Below, in pieces: positions 20,801 to 31,936 of a stretch of 64,000 bases of DNA. Numbering within the stretch: the stretch's first letter is position 1; each line of letters begins with the position of its first letter. The DNA lies in the NCBI GenBank assembly GCA_964036275.1, contig OZ038436.1, positions 19,495,904 through 19,559,903 of the forward strand. The letters are read 5' to 3'. Source of the stretch: Litoditis marina (taxonomy: Eukaryota; Nematoda; Chromadorea; Rhabditida; Rhabditidae). The translations under genes and the position numbers were made by a program. The notes beneath the pieces were generated by a model. That model had not been told where the DNA came from. It saw only the letters and a list, made by a program, of their open reading frames with translations, and ran no database searches.

Positions 20801-21955
20801 GTTTGTCCCGAACTCACACTCAGCTATAACTGAAACTACTCAACTCAGACTATAGGCATTTGTTTCTGCCCACCTTCAAATACCAACTTCATGGGAACAA
20901 TGGAATAGTTCCCCCTCCCGTTTCCTTGTATTTATGTTGAAAGAATTAGCTCGCGTGATATGGCACAAAAGACGTCTTATCAGATGGAAGAAAAGACAAC
21001 AAACACCAGATTGACTCGCAAATTGGATCAGAGAAAAAGGATAGATCAAGAAGTTTGTTAATACTAGAAAGGAGAAAGACTTCAGATTGCGGTTATTTTT
21101 CTTGATTATTTGAAAAATGTACGCAGCAGTACTAGAATATTTTCCTATGACTGCTTTCCAGTTATAATACCACCACTGCAGGTAGCCATGTTTCATCTTC
21201 TTTCAAGTTATTATTGTGCATGTTTCTCTCTAAATTTGTTTACGGTAGTGAAAGAGGATTAACCACTAGCTTAACAACACATTACAATTATTACCATTTG
21301 TTCTCCATCTTTTTACCTGTATTTCAGTTAAAACCGTCAAAAATCAATGATTCACCCGATCAAGTGCATAGGCAGTTCAAAACAGTCGTTAACTCAATAT
21401 CTATCGTTTTACGATAGTCTCGCTTCTTCTGGCCAATCTGACCGAAACAAACAATAACCACCGTCTTTTTCACGCCATTAATGGGTTACGGTAGTTTAAT
21501 TAGGTTTGTACTCTGGTTCCGATAATCAGACTTCCGTGCTATTAATAACTTAATTGCTACTTAAAGAACGTATGGCACATCAAAAAAGTGATACATCTAA
21601 GCAGTAGAACGACATAACAAAAGGAATACAATCGTTTTTCACGTTGTTTCACATCTAGGATCGTTCTGTCTGGTATTAGCGGGTGACGGTATCAGAGTTG
21701 TAGTTTGATTCCTATGAACACATTGAGATCAAATTACAAACACAATCAACAAGACCATGAACCGCTACATTCAGGAGCAATTCCTATGTCTTGTGATATT
21801 CGTGGATTACGGTAGTTTCACAGATCACGTACCCTGGTTCCGTGTGTTCTTCGGTGGTGACGTCGAATGTGGGAAGAATGATGCTTCTTATAGGGTAGAC
21901 ATTCTGCGAGAAGGAAGACACACAGAAGAACAAAGAGCACAGAGTAGCACTTCAT
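17890..21955 (-). CDS. Secreted TIL-domain serine protease inhibitor
   Basis: Four exons on the minus strand, 21833-21955, 19528-19655, 18888-19026 and 17890-18027, total 528 bases and encode 175 residues with matching phases (0, 2, 0). The start has a signal peptide (MKCYSVLFVLLCVFLLAEC), then a His/Arg-rich linker. A trypsin-inhibitor-like domain follows with all ten cysteines, starting CGKHEHHVTCGPEKHC and ending CIRPSRC. A basic tail rich in Arg and Lys ends the protein. TIL domains block secreted serine proteases; the target is unknown. The donor of exon 3 (GTCGGC) is weak and the last junction is the least certain. Intron 1 is 2.2 kb and holds two SINEs. A CTTCCAG acceptor lies one base before the ATG, consistent with trans-splicing. 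Confidence 0.82.
19105..19375 (+). mobile_element. tRNA-derived SINE, plus strand
   Basis: The main body is about 19179-19375: leader CGCCAACGGAAAGGCGGGAG, the pre-box TTTCCGCTGTGTATGC, then a tRNA-like part with A-box TAGCGCAGTGGTT and a degenerate B-box GGTTCAGATCC. A shorter SINE-like word (GGATTCGAACTGGCGAGCA) lies in front at 19110. It sits in intron 2 of the TIL gene, opposite in strand. Confidence 0.8.
19815..19985 (-). repeat. Dispersed repeat, partner of 15430-15610
   Basis: Reverse-complement relative of the intronic repeat at 15430-15610, here in intron 1 of the TIL gene. It produces a long open frame on the plus strand that is not a gene. Confidence 0.8.
20585..20795 (+). mobile_element. 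tRNA-derived SINE, plus strand
   Basis: Leader CGCCAACGGAATGGCGGAAG, CTGTGTACGCACACA, a diverged A-box (TAGCCTGGTGGTTAGCGGC) and B-box GGTTCGATGCC, then a tail TATAAATTTTGCACCCACTATA shared with the copy at 32208. It lies in intron 1 of the TIL gene. Confidence 0.82.
21697..21745. repeat. Short hairpin repeat (TTGTAGTTTGAT type)
   Basis: TTGTAGTTTGATT and GATCAAATTACAA face each other over a few tens of bases. It belongs to the family best seen at 30973 and 40609. Confidence 0.7.
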
Positions 21956-22559
21956 CCTGGAAGATGGAAAACTCAAATGTTGTAAAACTGTACGGAACAT
22001 ATTGAGCTTTTTACAATAAAAAAGTACGCAATCGTTGAGGAGTACATTGTACGTGAAACGGAAAAAGGGTTCAGAACCAAAGTATATGGGCCTTTTCGTG
22101 AACCTGACGTAAATGGATTACACGGAACGTTAAGAAATATCATTAAACGTGCGATCCATAAGTGCACGTGTTCGGATTCTGATGTTTCTCACACGTATTC
22201 AACTATGCATTCGACTAGTACAAGCAAAGGGCTAGTGGCGAGCAGTATTGAAAAGTTCACATTATTTGGACATTTCCAATAGAAGGAGGAAACGAAGATT
22301 TGATATGAGGTAGAAACAATGAACGCAAATATTTATGGGAAAAACTATTCTCAAAAAGTTGTCGTCGCAAAAACTATTGACCAAGAGTGTTCCTAGTTGC
22401 GGCGCAGCTGAGCATATTTTGTTCACGAAAAAAGAGCGAATGAGTGACATACGGTTCGAATTTCACAAAAACTGGCTCTCGCGCGCAATTTGGCGCAAAA
22501 GAAACAATGTACGGCAAATGAATGGGGGACATTCCAATTCTACGTGCAAAAGTAGAAAA

Positions 22560-22705
22560 CCGTTGGGAAATAGGTTACGTGTTATACTAGAAGTAAATTG
22601 TCACGTAAAGTTAGCATTCTAATGCGGCATCGTGCACTTTGTCATTGCACGTTACTGATTTCTGCTGTGTTTAACATGTTTCACGTATCTGTGCAATTGA
22701 CTAAC
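22560..22705 (+). repeat. Dispersed repeat with GTGTTTAACATGTTTCACGT core
   Basis: Shares GTTAGCATTCTAATG, a CATTGCACGTT word and the core TGTGTTTAACATGTTTC, plus GTGCAATTGACTAACAGTATA, with 32640-32775 and 35095-35220 in the same orientation and with 29690-29830 in the opposite one. Confidence 0.85.
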
Positions 22706-25700
22706 AGTATACCTGTTACAGTATACCTAGATCCACCAACACTATTACTGAGTGTAAACTGTGAACTCTAGTACTATGTGAGACCACGTTGGCACGAAAA
22801 CGATTGCATATTTCCGAGAAAAAAAATTACACTTTGCTAAAAAAAAATTAATAGAAAATCTGAAACTGTGCTCATCTCGTTAACGACGGGGAAAGAGAAA
22901 GAGAAAGAGACAGAAATATAGAGAGAGAGAAATAAAAGAGAAGAGAAAGATAGACAGAGATAAAAGAGAGAGAATTCCACAGATAGTGATAGAGATAGGA
23001 GTGAAAGTAACTGTGCTCTCACAGTGCTACTTTAGCAGTGAGAGGTTCGACAGTAGCTGGGGGCTTAAGTACGGGAGAATATTGTGAGTGACACCTGGGA
23101 GCTGCTCATTCGGGGGTCGGCGACGACTCCGCTGATTTCGCTAAGAGGATTGTCTTATTAATATTATCAAACCAGAACAACTGGTCGGGATTAGTCGGGT
23201 AGGTACGTCAAGCAAAATAATCGCTTCTGCTTAAAGAGACCGACGCCCTGCTCCAAAAATTCTTGCAAAAATACGGTATCAAAGCATCCGAACCACCAGA
23301 ACTTCCCTCAGCAGCTCGGAGCACAAAAATGAAGTATTGAGGAAAAGAGTTAGAGCAGAGGCAGCTCCTGAATGCGCTCTCATTATTGGAGAGAGCATAG
23401 CTTTTTGTTCGGACGGTTTCACTTTTTCGAGAATGAACTTGCATTCTGAACATGAATTCTGAACTGAGAATATAAAATATGAGGACGGAAACTTGAAATG
23501 ACGGAAACGTTTTTGAGAGCGTGTGGGTATTATCACACCAGTGAGACGTGGTTATGACCGGAAACACGCGGTTGTTAAAATTTTCTGAAAGAAACTGTTT
23601 TTGGTTAGGTCTACTCAAGTTGTACAGTTATACCGAGAGTAAAAACGATGGTACCCAAACTTTCTGCTCCCAACAACGCAGGATTATAGGTATTTCGTGT
23701 ATTGCACGACCAGACAATTTATTTTAAATGAAAAGTATTCAAATAATTTTCCTTACAAAATATTGAGGCGCTCGCTTTGTAAAGAAAAAAACCATTTCTG
23801 ATCCTTTACATCTCCCAAAACAATGGAACAATTTCAATAAATAATCGAATATCATGTGCCAAGAATTTGTTGCAAAACAATGCATTGTTCTAGTGTGAAA
23901 TGACGAATGTGCAAGCAGAAAGTACGAATTGTTGTGAAAGACATACCAGCTGACTAGTGCTAGGTTTTGAAAGATGTTGTCGAATTGAAATAGTTGAGAA
24001 TCAGCAGAAAATAAGAATAACCATCTCAACTCGCCAACTTCGACTGATATAAGCGAATACAACAAGTAACCAAGGTATATATTTAAACTATGTTTCAAGC
24101 ATGTACACATTACCTGTTACGTGATCGGAACGTGTACATTATTGTGGTGAAAGTTACTTGTTTGTACTAGTGCTAGAGAAGCAGAATAGAAAACTCACGA
24201 AATCATACACAGTGAAAAAGGTCATATACAGTAGGCTACGGGACCCTAAGAAAGAGACGAGAAGGGATGATGCGTGGTGATACTACTATCTAGTATTGGG
24301 TGGGAGGATGGCTGCCTAACAATGGCCAACTGTCCTTATATAATTACAGACGTCGTTAAATGTGACGCTATTTACGGCCGTAGAGAGCAATGTCAGGAAT
24401 TCTGGGCGGGTATTCCAAGCCCCCTTAGACATGCCAGTAGTGACGCAGGGATCTGTTATCGATACGGGTCAAACCCTGATTAAACCACATTTTTTTACGG
24501 AGCAAAATGTGCTGCACTCTGCTCAGAACGCACTATATTATGGTAGAAATAGCAGGATCAGTCAGTTTAATCGCCAAATACCACTAAGAAGGTGCAGGTG
24601 ACCAAATGACCAGAACTTTTTTGCGGTTTTTTTGGTGAGCGCCTATTTATGTGTGAATAAAACGTGTGGAACGTATGTCAACGAGAAGTTTCCATTGATT
24701 TCACGCAACGAAATTACACCAAAATGTCACTTTTCTCTTAACATTCTCTGAACATACAATCATTTTACTACAGCCATAAAACGAATCTCATGCTTCACGT
24801 AAAGCAGACCTACCGAATACTTTCACTCAGGAAGCTTGCGTAATCTAACTATTTCTTCTACGGTATTGCGGCAAAATCTGTGAATTTAGCAGAAACGAAT
24901 GGCTCGGAATAAAGAATGAAGCGCAGAGGCGTTTCGATTCACCTATTGATAGAGAAAGCGAGCGAGAGATAGTCTAAAGTTCATTACAAGAAAACCACAT
25001 GCCTGCAAACTGATATCAAACAAACAAAAAACATTAGAGTTCTGAAAAAGCCTATGAAGCGGTCATCTAAACGTGGACATCAAATATAGATGGAAAAATT
25101 ATTGTAAGAAATTGTATAAAATTAAATTACGTCCCGTGAATTGTACATTTCATTTGAGTTTTAGTCTTTTTGTGGATTTATTCCACTTCAGATCAATTGA
25201 AACTGATCGAAACTAGAATTTGGACAAGATAGAATATTTGATGTTTGAAATAGACTTGAATGTTATTCTAAAACGTTAAGATTCCGTTTTATATGAATCC
25301 TGGTCATATTTTATAGCCCATTAACCCTGTTTACTCCGTTGGTTTTTTTTTTATATCAGTGTCGGGGAGAAATTGTATCGCGCGGTATGGGCTCATTTGT
25401 TATAGAGTTGCTGTGCTTTTTCATTCAGTTCTTTTTCCCCATCTAATTCTCAAAATAAAAGTGATGAACCAAACCTGCGTGTACCAGGAAGTGGAACAAT
25501 AACTATGTTAAGTAAAATGCGAAGCGGTAATTATTTTGGGTTTCTAACTTATCAACTTTTTTTTTCATTTTTCTGCCATTTTTCACACGTTTGACGTGAT
25601 TTTCGCTTGCAAATACAAGTATATTTGCAGGGAAATCTTTGATACAGCCTTTCTGATGTTTATCTTAACAGTCAGAAGTCAAACATGAGCGGTTAGCATA

Positions 25701-28700
25701 GTTTGTTGACCCGTTGCTTTGCGAGTACATACAACTCTCTTGTAATCAAATATTGTAAACGTCAGAAGGTGTGAGAGGGTGGCGATAGTCCCAGTCATTC
25801 CTGCGTGTATGCCTACCGAATCCAGTTCACTTTTTGAGATATCATATTATACTAGACAGAAGAAAGAATAGTGTGCATTGTGTGGTAACCGTATTGGGCC
25901 TTGAAAATCTCAAATATATCGAAGAGATTTATCACATCGAAAACGCTCCCAAACCCATAGTGTAGGAGTCAACGTTGGTGTGAAACAGAAAAACATGTTC
26001 CGCACAGTTCGTGTACACTGTACAGTATGATTTTTGAGACAAACATGCTTATCTAAACGTTCTCGTACGAGAAGCTTCAAAATGCTCAATTTTTATTTTT
26101 CCTACTAACTACTACTAACTACTACAAATAATTTTGTAAATAAAGGAGTTTTCATTAGTAACCCTGCATTTATAGATGTGAAAGCTTGGCATACTGTACG
26201 TTACAGAATTGCGAAAGGGAATATACATAGAAAAAACTGTCAAAAACTGTAATCATCTGTCGTAAATGTCAGAAGGTGTGAGAGGAGGGGTATAATCACT
26301 GTTTATGTACTGACGTGACGTATGTTTCCGTGTTCACACCTTTTTATGTCACTCTGAAAGTACCGAATGGCAGACCACTGATAACCGAGAATATTAGGTG
26401 GCTTTCCTCTAGTCCTTCGATTTTTCGATTAGAAAATGTTAATTATTTGTAGTTTTATCTGGCTGCGCGCGTAATTGGGGAAATTCGGAACCAAACTACC
26501 ACACAACGGGATTGAGTTACATTGACGGTAAGAGCTCACTGAAAAGAACGATTTCTACAGAAATCGATGGTGAACGTCATGATATTAGCTCATGAAGAAT
26601 ATCTCACCAACCTCTGATGTGAATTGATCGCTGGGAAATGGCAGATCGCAAGTAGTTCCTGCCTGATCTACGAACTTTTCACGAGAAATATAATGTGAAC
26701 TTCTCGTGGAGATTCAGGGGTTGCTACCGCGGCTATTCAAAGTTTGTAGGACCGTATAGTATACAGTAGTTTCCCGTCCGCGAAGTGAAACGTGCCAACA
26801 TAAAAAGGAGCCGCAAGTATGAAGCATGTTTTTGGAGTTCTTCACGTTTACGTGAGAAAGTGATTTACAACTAGTAGATGAAGATGGCTTGATGTAATGG
26901 AGAGTTGGAGGTTGAAAGGGTCGATAACAATCAAATCCGAGTGATGAATTGGAAAAGATAAAGATAGAAATGAGCGGAGGCAGTCTTGTCTTCTTTACAA
27001 GCACTCGTAAATAACTATATCAGTCAAGAGGGCGACTGCTCCTAATGAATTCGTCTTTTTTGGCGGGAAACCCTATTCAGGTGAACTGAAAGTACATGGA
27101 ACAGTCACGTAAAACGTGAACGAACCCAAAAAGTGTGGTGTTCCTCTTATAACTGTTCTGATTCTTATGTGTGGTTCGACTGGGCATTCACCTTTTAGTT
27201 ACAGTTTTGCAACTATGTAGAGTAAGACCTCTGAGAAAACCCAAAACCGTCTTGAATCAGGGGTCGAAACGGTTTTGAGTACATCTGTTACTGAGCACAT
27301 TAACCTAATCATACCACCATCCAAAAGTCCGAGTGACACAATTATATTTTGTTCAAATAAAATAACCTAATATGTAGAGTAAATTGTGGGTGGAGAGCTA
27401 GACACGTTTCTGAACTACGTGATCTCCACGCAGAACACGTAAAGTATAAATATTGTTATATGGTGCGATGATTCGTTTTTAGGTTTACACGCTGAAACCT
27501 TGGTGGAAAATAAGCGTAATGACGTGTCAATTGAGTTTTGGTTGCAATTGGTTTTAAAAGAGAAAATTTAACCGGGACACTCTATCTATACTAAATAAAA
27601 CAAGACCCACATGTGTTACTGCGAATTCCGGTTGTCAGACTATGAAATGGTTGAATTCACCGAAAAGAAAAAGAACAAAAGCTTCTCATTTCGTAAAATT
27701 CGTCGTTTGTTCTCTGGACAGAAATAATTAATCATAGGCAAGAACAATTCACGAATAACCACAGAAATATCGAAAACCAAAAGAGAACAACAAAACCGAT
27801 CTGGAGTTCAATTAAAGTTAAACTATATGAAGAAGGCCGAAGGTGGAATTTAAGCTTCGTTTTATCACAACAATGAGAATATACAGTTACAAAATTCAGT
27901 AGGTTTAATTTCTACGTGAGCTGCCAAAGTATGCTTGAGAAAGAATGAAGTGGGTGAAAATAAAGGTTTTCCAAAATTAAGTCCTCTGAAACTCCTCCAC
28001 CTTTATTGGACACCAAATATGTGTTCGATAAAAACGGCTGCGCGGCGATTGAAAATATTCATGTCTTTAGGAGAGCGTTTTATATAAGCACGCCCACAAA
28101 AACTTAGTCGTGGTTATGACTCAGAAAGCACACTTTTCAAAAACAACTGCTTCATGTGAAACTCAAACCAAGCGTGGATGCAATCTCTTGATCACCTCAT
28201 GAACAATATAGTTCCGGTCATTCCTACCGAGACTTGGCAGCGTGCCAATGCATTTTCCAGGCGGTTTCTCACCTTTTATGAGCTCTTTAACTAACTGAAA
28301 ACCTCTGTTAGCGGTTGTTCAGTTCCATAAGAACACGTAAACTATGAAATTTCTTAGAATACTTATGTGTGCTCTGACAAGTAGTCATTCAAAAATCTTG
28401 GCCGGATGCCAATGGGTCTCAGTGAGAATGAAACGAACTATACCACCTCAACTTCTGTTGAGTTTTCATCAATTTCTATGACAGTAACGCAAATAGCACA
28501 AAATGTTGATGAGTTTGAGACTCAAAATCGTGCGAACTGCTCATTAGTTAAAGGATTGGGAAAGAATTTTGCAGGTTTTACAGATAGGTAATAGCTCGTA
28601 TACTTGTACTATCAAGTTTCAACATCTCGCTACAAGCTTTCACCCACGGATTACTGTAATATGATTCACGTTTTTATGGGTGCGCCCATCATAAAAAGTC

Positions 28701-29689
28701 ATGCGGTGGGAACGTGGAAGTACTATTGGGAGTTAGTCATACTTTACCCACACATGACCTGTAATATACTACAGAAAACAAGACTAAAGAAAGGTTACGA
28801 CAAGTGAATCACTCCACTGTTTTACAGTTTTCGTATGAATTTCATGCAAGACTAAACAACAGCTCATATTCATATTACTGACTTTATATTATAGTTAGTT
28901 ACGTCCAGTTGAAGAGTTATGAGAAAACTTCAGTGATAGTTTGAGCCAAGATGGATTTATACAATCTAGATCGGCATGAAGCATCAACAATGGTCACCCA
29001 CTATAGATTCTTCATGAAAACAATTATAAATCTGTTATTTATACTTTTATAGAGATTTTAGTTTTATATCTTTGTAAACATTAGTGAAACAATGGGGATG
29101 GAATTTACCGCAAGGTTGAAGTTCAAAATGTAAACAACGTTGACTAATGGAAAAGGTATTCCTAAGTCTCCGGATGGTTAAAGGAACGACATTTATCATT
29201 TTGCCTGATTATAATATAGAAGAGGGGGTAAATTAGAGAGGCAGAACAAATTTGAGATGGAAAAATCTTTTTGAAATTGTTATTGAAGCATTCGTTTCAG
29301 AGATTCAGAAACATGAACTTTTACTGTTACCTTTTTTCGAATTTTCGGAAACATTTAGAAAAACGCTATGGAAAACGGCATAAAGAAAATACCTGTTTTT
29401 CGAGTTTTTGCTAACATTCGCTTGTCCAAAACGGCCTTTCATACTGTAGAAGTAGATGTACAAATGAAAAGGACTATACCAAACTTACACCGAACAGACA
29501 ACCGAAGCACTATCGGCGGGATAGTTAATACTCATTGTATTACTAGCGAACTGGTTCACGAAGTGCCGAAAAGCAATTGGGTGTTAAAAAAGTCGGCACT
29601 ATATCAAAAGATATGGAATCAACTAGTTGGAAAATGGCACTCACTCACTCCAAATGGTAGCATTTCGACATAACAAATTGTATCAGAAA

Positions 29690-29830
29690 CACTCTATACT
29701 GTTAGTCAATTATACAGTCCCGTAAAACATGTTAAACACAGCAGAACTCAAAAACGTGCAGTGACAAAGTGCATGATGCCTCATTAGAATGCTAACTTCA
29801 CGTGGCTAGTCAATTTACTCCTAGTTTCTA
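29690..29830 (-). repeat. Dispersed repeat, inverted copy
   Basis: Reverse-complement member of the family at 22560, 32640 and 35095, with ACATGTTAAACACAGCAGAA and CATTAGAATGCTAAC. The open frame just upstream (29368-29673) is not recognised. Confidence 0.85.
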
Positions 29831-30482
29831 ATATGAAAGTTTTCACAGATCACAGTGTAGCAACATAATAAAATCAAAAAGTTCTGATTTCTATCAGAGC
29901 ACATAGGATAGATAATCTCGTAATAGTAGAATCTGTTTTCATTCTGAACTGTCTAATCGTAGGTAACTGTTTTACTACTATTTTCACAGTTATTTTTAGG
30001 GTTACCGGATGCCGAAATAGAACTCTAAAAATATACGAAATTCTAAACCCGACTGACAAAACAGTTTTGTAAAGGGTCGTAAAAACAATAACTAAACTAT
30101 CATTCAAGAACATGTTCAAGAAAACAGTAATTCCGGAGATAAAACATTTCCAGGAAGCAAAGAAGTTCTTTGTGGTTCATTGGCATTCTTATCGTTACTT
30201 TTATTACGAATCTTGTCCAAATCAGTGAAATTCGAGTCATTAGGAGACTGTAAAAGGTTGATCAGATCACACTTATATGTAGTTTGATGATGCAAAAAAT
30301 CAAAACTGTGTCCCAAAAAGGCCCTTAAAGAAAGGCTGGCAAAAAATGTACATGATATCTTGTTTTACGGTGTTTGTAGTTGATTCCACTGCATTTAAGT
30401 CATAGTTCGAACCATCCTGATGTGTGTTACTGAAAGGCTAATAGTACAAGTAACTGCTAAACATTAAGAAACACATAGCGGA

Positions 30483-30562
30483 ATTGTAGTTTGATCTGCG
30501 CACCTGGAACCAATTTTGTAATATAACTAAAAGAAAGCGGGATCAAACTACAAATGCAACAG
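30483..30562. repeat. Short hairpin repeat (TTGTAGTTTGATC type)
   Basis: TTGTAGTTTGATC at the left and GATCAAACTACAAA at the right form a stem of about 13 pairs around a loop of about 50 bases. Confidence 0.85.
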
Positions 30563-30574
30563 GCTCAGGCGACT

Positions 30575-30798
30575 GCATGTCCCAGGTACAAGAACGGGAC
30601 GTCCCATGTCCCGGTACTGTCCCGGGACGGTACCAAGAATTACGGTAGAAATGGAGCATATTTGTATATAAAAGTCAGGATCGAAGAGAATTTTCGTCAT
30701 CATTTATGCAAATCTGCTCCATTTCTACCGTAATTCTTGGTACCGTCCCGGGACAGTACCGGGACATGGGACGTCCCGTTCATGTACCTGGGACATGC
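30575..30798. repeat. Fold-back element with 82-bp arms
   Basis: Left arm 30575-30656 and right arm 30717-30798 are inverted copies with a single mismatch, around a 60-base loop. The arms contain internal palindromes built on GGGAC and GTCCC. No coding content. It could be a fold-back transposon or a source of hairpin RNA. Confidence 0.95.
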
Positions 30799-30972
30799 GA
30801 CTGCTGAGCGGCCTCTCTTGAAGATTTAAAGGTCCAAGGAAAAACATCTCGAGTACGATCTTACTAAAAACTTGACACCCCACTGTTCAAGACCTAGAGT
30901 TGTGTGCATATCTGAAAGGAGACATTTTCCATGGAAAATGTAGAAGTGATTTTTACCTATCAAAAAGCTTTT

Positions 30973-31047
30973 TTGTAGTTTGATCTCCATTCACGTCTCA
31001 TGTTTCACATTTCGACCGAAACATAACGGGATCAAACTACAAACACA
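30973..31047. repeat. Short hairpin repeat (TTGTAGTTTGATC type)
   Basis: TTGTAGTTTGATCTCCAT opens it and GGGATCAAACTACAAACACA closes it. It is a near-consensus copy of the family. Confidence 0.88.
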
Positions 31048-31400
31048 ACGAAAGAGAGCAAAATTCGCCGTATGTTAGCTTTGAAAAGACCCTATAAGAC
31101 TGAACAATCGAACAGGAACACCCTGAACTTGAGTGTTCACTCTTGTAAATTGGAGGTCGCTTGAACAGGAAACCATAATGCCTATAATGCACTCTGAAAG
31201 GAAGTGGTGCTGTCGGGGAAAAAAATTATAAGTTTATAAACCTAATTACATTGTTCGACTTTTCTACAGTTCTAGATATTGAAATGTATAATACACTGTG
31301 TAGAATACGAGGTTTGTGAGCTTGCGAGGGTGGACTTTTTATTTCCATAGTACATAATGGAACTGGATTCTCTAGTTTTCATTCTGTTCAGTTTCAAAAA

Positions 31401-31935
31401 CTAATCACCCTTTTTACACTCCTTTTTATGGGTTTCTACTGCAGACTCGGGAAGAATTTTAGAATATGCACGTGGTTTCCAAGAGGAACGTTTACGTTTC
31501 CTCGTTTTCAAGATACGTCCATTCCTGCAAGGGGAGATTGTTCATTTCCTTCTTGAATTTCTAAACCTTATTTTCTACATTTCATTCTGTTCAGTTTTCG
31601 AGTGGGTGACGATTAAGCTCGAAGGTATTAGGCTACACCTACAACCTATGACTGAAGTTTAAACAAAAACAGAAAGTTCAAAGTATCGCAATGGATAGTA
31701 TATGAGAATAAACTATCTTTGTGAAAGTTTTGAGAGAAACAACTCATACAGTTTTTAATAAGAGACATCCGCTCAATGTGTTCAAGCTTAATCATCACCC
31801 ACTCACTTTTTACACTCCACTTTATAATTTTCTTTTTTTATAGCAGACTTGGGCAGCATTTTAGAATACGCACGTGATTTCCATGAGGATCTGAGGAACG
31901 TTTTCTCGTTTCCAAGAAATGTCCATTCCTGTTCA
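31401..31935 (+). repeat. Duplicated block upstream of the sms-like gene
   Basis: 31401-31528 and 31789-31935 are diverged direct copies sharing TTTTTACACTCC, GCAGACT-GGG, ATTTTAGAATA-GCACGTG and GTCCATTCCTG. The second copy ends right at the proposed start codon 31937. Each has an acceptor-like site before GCAGACT, so the block may be a duplicated promoter or trans-splice region. Confidence 0.7.
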
Positions 31936-31936
31936 A

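Larger units (their letters stand above)
22001..31936. other. Ten-kilobase region with no convincing gene
   Basis: I found no exon chain with phase-matched splice sites or a recognisable domain on either strand. The sequence is AT-rich with frames under about 140 codons. It holds a purine-rich low-complexity tract (about 22885-22975), dispersed repeats at 22560 and 29690, hairpin repeats near 30480 and 30975, a perfect-looking fold-back at 30575-30798, and a duplicated block at its right end. Non-coding RNA or regulatory sequence cannot be excluded. Confidence 0.5.

Noticed and set aside
23208..24601. Several frames of 70-136 codons
   Set aside because: No splice support, no domain, and composition like the surrounding non-coding DNA.
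28406..29673. Plus-strand frames of 61-101 codons
   Set aside because: Possible short peptides, but without splice sites, signal peptide or family; the last one runs to the edge of a dispersed repeat.
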